Part shown: positions 55,940 through 64,000 of the stretch, piece after piece | How positions within the stretch are numbered: the stretch's first letter is position 1 | Layout: the number at the start of each line of letters is the position of its first letter | NCBI GenBank assembly: GCA_021234155.1 | Contig: JAJEKV010000103.1 | Coordinates: 1,424,001 to 1,488,000, forward strand | Direction of reading: 5' to 3' | DNA from: Isoetes taiwanensis | Lineage: Eukaryota; Streptophyta; Lycopodiopsida; Isoetales; Isoetaceae | Length of the DNA: 64,000 nucleotides | Translations under genes and position numbers: made by a program | The notes under the pieces: model-generated | Told to the model about the DNA's origin: nothing | Seen by the model: the letters and a program-made list of their open reading frames with translations, nothing else | Database searches by the model: none

Positions 55940-58690
55940 TACTACTATCTTCAGTTACCACCTAATTGTCAAAATTCCAGGATCAGAGTTAATGTTAGAA
56001 TTTGGATATGAACTCTCTCCAAAGATTTGTCTCTGAATCGTATTTTAGTATGAAGAGTATAAACACAGGTTGATTAGCATCCAGAATTGCAAAAAACATT
56101 ACAGAATCGTGATAATAAATTTAACAGAAAAAAATGAGAAATCAAACCTTCAACAACAAAAGGAATCTAAGCATTACTCAAGCAAATGCAAAGAGGCTTG
56201 AATGGGTGAGGACTAAATGGATCTATGCCTCCAAAAAATGGTCAGCTAAGTAAATGTTTCTGGAAACAATTAAAGATTTATTCAGATCAAATGTTTATAG
56301 AAATCAAAATAGCAAGAGATACATATTCGAGCATATTTTACTTGAATTCTAAACTCAAGAACGTCCTTCTGCAGCAAGAAAATTTTGATCATGGCATATT
56401 GCAAGACTAAGCATTTCAAAAGAACAGAATCAGAATGCCAACCATTTGATTTTGGAAGACTCCGGAGCAGGAATATTACATGCAACACCTGGGGTTTTGG
56501 TTAGTACGCAGTAGCATTGATGCCTAGTTATAGAGGACGAACTTGCATATGGGTAGTGACTCTATTAGTATGAAAATACATGCTGCAAAACTGTTCATAT
56601 TTTGGTATCTTATTTTGGGTTCTTTGATGTAGACTAAATCGCTTTTGCAAGTTTGCAAATCACATTTGGTATAAACTCTTTTATGATTTCTCAAATCTCT
56701 ATTTTGCAAAAATCCAACTCTATTTTCCAAAACATCCGATTTTGGATGTAGGTAAGTTTTCTCTCCATTTTGTAGGCATTCATGATAGATTTCTGGCAAC
56801 CAAGCCGATCTAAAATTGTGGAGGAAATCTGGCTCATGGTAGTGGCAACTTCCAAAAATCCAAGCTCCTTTTGATACAAAGCACTTTGGTTCTAGGTATA
56901 TTGTTCTTCACTGCAAAAGCTTTAGAAAATGGAGATATGTAGTTCCAAATTGAAAGTTGTTGCGACCTCGAAAGCATCCATATAAATCGAGAAAGGAGAA
57001 AACGGACGGATTGGCAGCAGAGAAATCTGAACGTCCCCATAATTACATGCTGGCTCCTCTTGCTCCTACAGTGATAGTCGTGGAAATAAAATAACTAAAA
57101 TCAAAGTAGTCGGTGCATGCTTCACTTTATCTGTGGTAAAAATGGAGCTCAGATCAACAAAAATCCATTTAAACAAATCCAAAAGATTGCATAAGCACAT
57201 CTAAACAAAGCCAAAACTCATTTCAAAAACAAAACCCTCAAAACATCAAAATGGTTTCGATGTGTACTATCTGCAAAAAATGGCTAGATGCTCCTTAATT
57301 CGGCAGGTGCACCAACAATCGCATCCAAATGAAGGTAAAAAAAAAAAAAAAAGGAGGAAGCCAGCACTGGGCACAATTTGAAGAAGAAGAAGGCGGCCAC
57401 TCGTCTGCTACATAAGTAGCTGTAACATCACGGCAGAACAATCAAGAACGACGATTTTTAAGGGATAAAATAGTAACAGGAAGGGAAGGGGCCGGAAAGG
57501 AGAAAATAATCCCGGAAAATCCATTTTTGGATTCTAAAAGTGACACCCGGAAAAGGGCACACCGGCGTTTCCACCCACCCCCTAAAACATTTTAAGTAAT
57601 TAGTTGTTTTTGCTTAAATGACTCCTATACTTTAAAATAGAATCCCACAATTTTTAAGTAAAGAAGGATACTGCGAACTGTTTACCTATTTCAAAGATGA
57701 TAAGTTGTGTAGAATCCATGTTGCCACTTATCAACTCAAAAAATATGCAAGATTCCAATGTTTCTAAGACATTGTTTTGAGTATATTGTAAGCATTAGAT
57801 ACACTATAGGTAGTCAAATATGAACATATAATATCGGGTAAGCGTGAGGAAATGATTAGTTGTCGTGATTTATAAACATGAAATATGATTACAGGATTTT
57901 AAAAAAGTGACATTGTGCTACATATGTCGTGGTCACAAGGCGCAAAAGGATTATCATAAAGCAGAAAAACAAAAAAAAAAAACATAAGATTGAGCAAGTT
58001 GTTCCACATGTCTTTAACACTTTGATAATTTGACACTTTGATAATCATAGGGGAGGTGCAATATATTGGCATTCTTTCAACGTGGAAAACATGAAAAGGA
58101 GGTAAAGGAATGGATCTGGGAGGGACACGCTTTCTATGAGAGGAGTAGTTGATGTGGCAAATATAGGAGGAAACGTGAAGGTGAGGTCAACAGGGGGAAG
58201 CAATTGCAAAACTGTCAGGCGAGTGAACGGGGGGACAAAATGAAGGTGAATAAGGGAGCAAGAAAGGGTGAAAGAATCACAGGAATCAAGGACAGGGAAG
58301 CTCTAGAACGAGAGTAGATGCACCAGAGACAGAGAAACAGAGAGACAGGGGAAGGAAAAAACAAGTAGCAAGAGGAGCAACTACCAACTACAACTAGAAC
58401 TAGAACAATGAAAGGGCAAGGAAGAGCCATGTAAAATTTGTCTTCCCGAAGAGCAAGGAAAGGGTTGTCGTTTGGCAGCTTTAAAATGAGAAGGTAAAGC
58501 CTTAAAAAGGGGGGGACCCATGAGCCAGCCTGGTGCAAGCCCAGCATATCTACATTGATATGATTTTGCCAAAAACAAAACTACCATGCCCCCAACCAAA
58601 AAAAAAGAAAACCCTAAAAAATTATTTCTGTCAATCCCAAAAGCTGACCTTGGATTCCGAACCGGGGTATTCTATTCTGGAGTAAGGATT
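55940..58690. other. No gene recognised
   Basis: AT-rich intergenic DNA with short unrelated frames. A 16-bp A run lies at 57338-57354. The purine-rich stretch at 58085-58400 gives low-complexity frames only. Confidence 0.5.
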
Positions 58691-59999
58691 TAAAAAAGGG
58701 GGGAAATAGGGCGCACAGCTGGATACGTAACAACCTTATAACAACCTAACAGAAACCATTAAGTTCGGTTTGCTAAGATTAAGTTCGGTTTCCTAAGAAA
58801 CCGAGGTTAATTAATGGTTGGGTGATACGTGGCGGGTTTTGGAGGTACCAAGTGTACGGGGGAGACGTAAGCGTGACGTACATGCCAGGCAGGCGAAGAA
58901 ATTATGCGGGATATAATGGGGAGGGATAAAAAATAAATTGAAAATAATATTAAATTAAATTGAAAATAATATTAAATGAATTGAATAAATAGCAACTAGC
59001 AACGCACGCGCCATGACCCACCAACTTCGAAAAGGGCCCACCTAAACGACCGGCAACGGCCCGAACGTATAACCGCTATCCTCTGCGGGTAGAGAAAAAA
59101 GGTCCTCTGAAAAAGGGCGAAAAGGAACGGGGGAGGATTCTGGGCCCGAAGAGGATCGGGCGCCAAAATAATAGGCGGGGTTTTCACGTGAGGCGGATTA
59201 GGGCCAGGCTGGCAGCCAGGCTGTTTTCTTCCGTACGGGGGTACGGCCGGGCCGGGCCTTTTCCGACATTCCGTGTGCGGGGGGCCCATTCAGGATGGCC
59301 ATTTGAACCTGGCCATTTCTGCGCCATGGCCACGCCAGCCCAGAGCCAGCCACCCAGGCTGTGGCCCATTCCATTCCATACCATACCCCCCCCTGGGTTT
59401 TTTGAGTTTGTCGCTATGGAGGGAAGAGCCTTCGCCGGACCTTGGCTTCCGAGGCGCCGGCCTTGCCGTGCCCCTCCCTCTCCTTTCTCGCCCCCCCTGC
59501 TTTTTTTTCTCCCCCCTCGATCTTCCCTGTAATTCTTGCATTCCTTCAGAATTTCTTCCCTGATTATTCTGCATTTCTATCAATCTTTCTCCCCTGATCT
59601 TTCTCCCCTCAGAAACTCATCCTTGGATCAGCTTCTTTCGCTCAAATCGCATTAAATCGGAAGGCGGTTTCCGTTTTATTACCCCAATCCTCTGTTTCTT
59701 TGTGCAAAACTCATACCCTGCTTCAGAAATCCAAAGCTTGATTCCTTCCTTGATTTTTCCTCTCTGAGTCACTGTGTCATTTGTACAGAAAAACTTGCTT
59801 GATCAATCCTCTTCTTTAGACCTCCCCGATTGGCTGCATCCGGAAGCCTGTCTCCGACCTTGAATTCCTTGTGCAAAAGCTTTTTAGATCGATCTTTTCA
59901 TATTTATTCAAACAGTAGGGTTTTGGGCAGTTTGGGTAGATCATCAAAATTGGAAGAAGTACTGCGTTCGTGGAGGAACAGGGAAATCGGTAGTGGGCG
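58690..59999 (+). promoter_or_regulatory. MYB gene upstream region and probable 5' UTR
   Basis: Contains a repeated 'taagttcggtttgctaag' / 'taagttcggtttcctaag' (58759, 58782) and an AT-rich direct repeat 'ttgaaaataatatta' (58937, 58962). A GC-rich zone follows at 59000-59500, then a pyrimidine-rich leader (CT runs 59470-59620) typical of plant 5' UTRs. The frames at 59188-59583 on both strands are composition artefacts. No clear TATA box. Confidence 0.4.
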
Positions 60000-61109
60000 A
60001 TGGCGTTTTTGAGCACGAAGGGATCCGCCTGTGTGGAAGAAAGTGACAGAATCAAAGGGCCATGGAGTCCCGAGGAAGATGCTGCTCTTCAGAGGCTGGT
60101 GGAGAAGCACGGAGCTAGAAATTGGTCCCTGATCAGCAAAGGAATACCCGGCCGATCTGGAAAATCGTGCAGGCTGCGATGGTGCAATCAGCTAAGTCCT
60201 CAGGTAGAACATCGTCCTTTTAGCGCCGCAGAAGATGCCCTTATCATTCAAGCGCATGCACAGCACGGTAATAAATGGGCCACCATAGCCAGGCTCTTGC
60301 CTGGTCGAACAGATAATGCTATAAAAAATCATTGGAATTCGACCCTCAGACGCAGATGTATGCTTGAAAAGGGCAAAACCCAGGACGATTCTTCTGTTAG
60401 ATGCAGGTGGAGCCAAGAAGATGAAGAAGTTTGTAGTTTTGATGGGTACAAAAGAACTAGCAACGATCTTTCCAACGATGGAGGAAGTCCGGCACCTGCC
60501 GAAGAAGTAGATTCTCAGAGAATAAAGAGGCTTAATTTTGGAGACCATTCTTCTCCTCCAAACCAAATGGGTCCTCCGATTTTTAGACCAGTGCCAAGAG
60601 CCTCTGCTTTCAGTTGTTATGGACCAAAAAATGTGGCTGAAGGTTCAAGCTCAAGCACCACCGATCCGATTACTTCCTTGAGCCTTTCCTTGCCAGGAAG
60701 CAGTTCAAACAGCAAAAAAAACTCTGCTGCAAATTTGGCTGAAGATTTTGCAGTTTCTAATGTAGGGTGTACACAAGTTCCGAATATGAAGAATGTTTCT
60801 ATTCCAAAAGGGTATTTGAAGACAGAAGAGGCCATGGATCTGATGGGTGCTGCTATAAAGGCCGCTGTTGCACAGGCCCTTGCTCCTATTGTCGAACCGC
60901 ATGTTCAAATCTCTTTCCAGCAGCCTGATGTAGCCATGAATGCTGGCTTGCTTTCTGTTATGAGAGATATGGTTGCTTCAGAAGTTCAAAAATTCATGTC
61001 CAATGTTCAGCACCATCCTAGCCAAGGATTTGGGCCTGAATTTTCCCAGCCTGATCTGCTGGGCTCTGCCAAAGCATTCAATCCTTCAATGTCAAGAAAT
61101 GTTGGCTGA
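60000..61109 (+). CDS. R2R3-MYB transcription factor, subgroup 22 (MYB44/70/73/77-like)
   Basis: A 369-residue nuclear DNA-binding protein in one exon, as usual for this subgroup. R2 (residues ~18-68) is [20 protein letters not shown] ... [15 protein letters not shown] with three Trp. R3 (~69-120) is [20 protein letters not shown] ... [15 protein letters not shown]. The C-terminal half has [13 protein letters not shown] (~220-232), the subgroup motif containing an LxLxL EAR repression motif, and [20 protein letters not shown] (~312-332), matching the conserved C-terminal helix. Relatives act in ABA, auxin and stress responses, often as repressors. The ATG lies in a good context (GGGCGATGG). 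No damage seen. Confidence 0.95.
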   Translation: MAFLSTKGSACVEESDRIKGPWSPEEDAALQRLVEKHGARNWSLISKGIPGRSGKSCRLRWCNQLSPQVEHRPFSAAEDALIIQAHAQHGNKWATIARLLPGRTDNAIKNHWNSTLRRRCMLEKGKTQDDSSVRCRWSQEDEEVCSFDGYKRTSNDLSNDGGSPAPAEEVDSQRIKRLNFGDHSSPPNQMGPPIFRPVPRASAFSCYGPKNVAEGSSSSTTDPITSLSLSLPGSSSNSKKNSAANLAEDFAVSNVGCTQVPNMKNVSIPKGYLKTEEAMDLMGAAIKAAVAQALAPIVEPHVQISFQQPDVAMNAGLLSVMRDMVASEVQKFMSNVQHHPSQGFGPEFSQPDLLGSAKAFNPSMSRNVG

Positions 61110-62630
61110 ATCTGTGCACAAATTTATGTGGGTTTTTTTCCAACAGCAGATGGTCGGAAGAAGAAATATTCTGTCTGTCAATTTCTGCAAACACTTGGCA
61201 TGCATGAGCAATTACACATTGCTGTCTTGCTAATAGTAGATCATTTTCTTTTTTGACAGCTATGGCAGCACAAAGCTTCATTGTAAGATGATCACTCACA
61301 CGCCACCTTTTCTTTCTGCCCCTGCCCTGACTTTTTTTTATGAACTTTATTAACTTATTTGATGAACAGAGTTGTCAGATCTGCCTGGCGGCCGCGGCTT
61401 TAGATCATCATCATCATCATCATGTGTAATATTCATCTGTTAAAAATCAAATCAAAGCAATGTTCTTGGTTTAGAATTGGTGGCACTGATGTTGTTTGGC
61501 TCAATTGTGAGAGGGCAAAATGGAGCAGGGTGAATTATGATCTGAGAGTAAAATTCCTTTAAGGAATTTGAAAATTGTCAGAGGAAGGGAGTTGCATGAT
61601 TGCATCATGCTGGTGGGTGGTTTAGCTGTTTGGATTTGTATTCAAAGGACAGAGTTGGTCAGTAGCTGTTTGAAAAAATAGGCTTGTTGAACAAGAAACA
61701 AGGGCAGCTTTTGGGCTACAAAACAGACCATGTAGCTGTGTTGCAAACGACAGCCCCACGCGTGAAAAATGCCCTCCCTTTCATGCATTTGGTTATCAAA
61801 CAATTTCATCAAACCTTAACCTTATCATGGTATCTGCCCCTTTCATTCTTTCTTACCTTCTGCAATTTTGCCCTGCATCCTCCAGGCCCCTCCCTAATGC
61901 TAAAGTTGTGCACTTCCTTTCAACTACCTGTTGTAAAGGGAATCCATCCTGCGGCCCCGATCTTTCCTCGCTCCCTCCGCCCGATCTCCGCCGTCTAACA
62001 CTTCTGCCATTGTAATTTTACATTCTTAGTACACCTGCATTATCCTTTTAACCAATGAGCTTGTGCAAGCATCCTACTCAAGTTGAATAAAAACATATGC
62101 ATTTAGGAAATAAAGAATCCCAGGCACACGGGCACCATATTTATGTAAGGAACTCTTGCATTATCATCTACAATGTATGGCATTGATATTTAACAACTCA
62201 GTTAGGATATAAATTGTTGTTACTTTTGGTGTGCATGGCCTACAACACTAACTTCTTTGCCAGGTGCTAATTTAGCTTGCAAACAAGTGTCTATCCATGC
62301 TTGCATAACTCAAATAGTCTCTCCCATGACTTCTGAACCATTGTTGCAATCATTATCAAATGCAACTAGCTAAAAGTTCTCTCATCTATTGGCAAGATAC
62401 AGCTAGCTCTTTTTTCATCTTGAAAGGACCGTTATCTTTTTGTCTCTCCAAGTTGGGATCACCTAACCTTTTTATGCTAGACTTATCCGTTGTAATTTCA
62501 GTCATTCTGATAGTTGCATTTGCAAACTGTCCATCCCCCTTGCAGTTCTTACATATCCCATTTGAGATTCTACCCTTTGCATCTTTTGATTCATTTTCAT
62601 GGTCCTCACAGATACCAACTTCTTTACCAA
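61110..62630. other. MYB 3' UTR and intergenic DNA
   Basis: A (CAT)n run lies at 61406-61424. No second gene; frames are short and unrelated. Confidence 0.5.
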
Positions 62631-62635
62631 CCCCT

Positions 62636-63262
62636 TCAAGTTGAGGTGCCGACATCATGTGAGGATATTTCTGTTCCATTTAGGTAATTGACAGTTGTCC
62701 TATTTTTTAGGTTAATTGATAGTTGATCCTACCATTAGATCCCATAATAACAATGCCCACGTGCCAACTAGAACTATGCCAATCTAATATGAAAAAAGAC
62801 ATACCAACAATAGCATACCATCTCACACAACCATTTGTAATTGAATGTCTTTCAAACATACAAGCAAACACTTGGAGAGGAAGCATTCGCATCTATATTT
62901 ATAATTTGCATCATATTGCCTTCAAGTTGAGGTGCGTGCTGACATCATGTGCGAATATTTTTGTTCCATATAGGTAATTGGCATTGTTCCATAATAGTAA
63001 TTGATAGTTAATCGACCATTACATCCCATGATAATGCCCACGTGCGAGCAAAACTATGTCATTCTAATATTGAAATAAGACATACCAACAATAGCATACC
63101 ATATCAAACAACCATTTGTAATCAATCTAACATTGAAATAAGACATACCAACAATAGCATACCATCTCACACAACCGTTTGTAATCAAGCATCTTCCAAA
63201 AAAACAAGCAACACTTAAGAGGAAGCATTCTACATCTATATGTGTAATTTATACTATAATAA
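62636..63262. repeat. Tandem duplication, ~285-340 bp units
   Basis: The unit from 62636 ('caagttgaggtgc' ... 'gacatcatgtg') repeats from 62923. Both contain 'aatgcccacgtgc' (a G-box CACGTG) and 'gacataccaacaatagcat'. The second unit has an internal ~60-bp duplication near 63065-63180. Non-coding. Confidence 0.8.
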
Positions 63263-63603
63263 TGTTATTTTTTGGAGGAGGAGCAATTTTTACGACATGC
63301 CATATTGCCAGTATCCAATTGGACATCACACACTACATCAACATTGCTTTGTTGGGTTCTACCTCCAACCACATTACAGTGAATGCGACTCCAGATAGCC
63401 TCAAACTCACACGTATTTGATCTAGAACTAGTGTGTTACTTCTAGACCAAATGCCCAGATGCGTTTATAGAAAGAATAAATTTGTTATCTATACATTGTC
63501 AATGTTGGTGTCATTCCTAGTTGTATATCAAATGTCCATGTCATATTGGTCTCCATGGACGTTAAAAAATCTAATCTATTTTATTCTATTATATTCTTCA
63601 AAA

Positions 63604-63736
63604 TGTTAGAAAACTAGCATTCTTCACTTCTATACTTATGCATATGTATATTTGAACATGAATGCACTAGAAAACTAGCATTCTTCACTTCTATATACTT
63701 ATGTTATGCATATGTATATTTGAACATGAATGCACT
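63604..63736. repeat. ~65-bp tandem duplication
   Basis: 'gaaaactagcattcttcact' + 'tctata' ... 'gcatatgtatatttgaacat' occurs twice with small indels. Nothing else is seen to the window end. Confidence 0.8.
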
Positions 63737-64000
63737 TATGAAGGAAACATATGCCAGTCGTCGTGAAGGGGGGATGTAGTACACATAGGAACAATGAAGG
63801 TGGTTCAAGGAATAGTCAGACACAACCATGTGATTTATATTTAGGTTGATTGTGATGATTGTAAAATATATTTAATTATAGTTTGTAGCGCTTATAAGGT
63901 ACTTTATGCAATGCAGCTATAAAGCAGAGCTGTATGACTGGCCCCATCTGTCCCACTTGTTCAGGGTTTTGGTGGAACCTGTTCTTTTATATGGGGTCGA

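Noticed and set aside
59188-59583. Overlapping ~100-codon frames on both strands upstream of the MYB gene
   Set aside because: GC-rich composition opens all frames; no domain, and it lies in the probable promoter/5' UTR.

Overview
The window looks like nuclear DNA of a land plant. It holds an R2R3-MYB gene of the MYB44/73 type, a spliced organellar tRNA 2-thiouridylase gene with GT-AG introns, a spliced PLP-enzyme gene end, and many plant retroelements: Ty3 chromovirus, Ty1/copia, LINEs and tRNA-derived short elements. The repeat load, long introns and unfamiliar transposase-like genes fit a large repetitive genome, perhaps a fern. That last point is inference.

Layout. 1-2 kb: dispersed repeats. 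2.0-2.85 kb: last two exons of a class V aminotransferase-fold gene (+). 3-6 kb: duplicated non-coding sequence. 6.1-9.6 kb: broken LINE (+). 9.8-11.9 kb: tandem arrays; one repeats a motif identical in layout to heat-shock elements. 12.8-24.2 kb: an 11-exon mnmA/TRMU gene (-), reconstructed here as 498 codons, with a copia remnant in its longest intron and a duplicated RY palindrome upstream. 25.4-31.9 kb: transposase-like gene fragments and a LINE 3' end.

31.88-44.99 kb: a full-length Ty3/Gypsy chromovirus on the minus strand, with two 1,624-bp LTRs, an initiator-Met tRNA primer site and a polypurine tract. It is inserted in a transposase-like gene that resumes at 44.99 kb. Besides gag and pol it has extra open frames between primer site and gag. 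One begins MARTKQTYRK, nearly the histone H3 N-terminal tail, and two have TATA-like boxes about 100 bp upstream.

45.4-54.9 kb: an unusual block of short, partly frameshifted coding stretches on both strands. It includes a broken histone-H3-fold frame, paralogous gene pieces and a TRIM-like mini retroelement. About sixteen copies of a GC-rich palindrome (core CGCACCGT/ACGGTGCG) lie mostly between the coding stretches. 54.95-55.94 kb: a second LINE piece (-). 60.0-61.1 kb: the intact MYB gene (+). The rest is AT-rich, with duplications at 62.6-63.7 kb.

The strongest candidates for something new are the H3-tail mimic in the chromovirus, the H3-fold frame at 46.7-47.2 kb, the palindrome family, and the HSE-containing satellite. 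Several frameshifts may be sequence error: LTR differences cluster at CG-rich sites.
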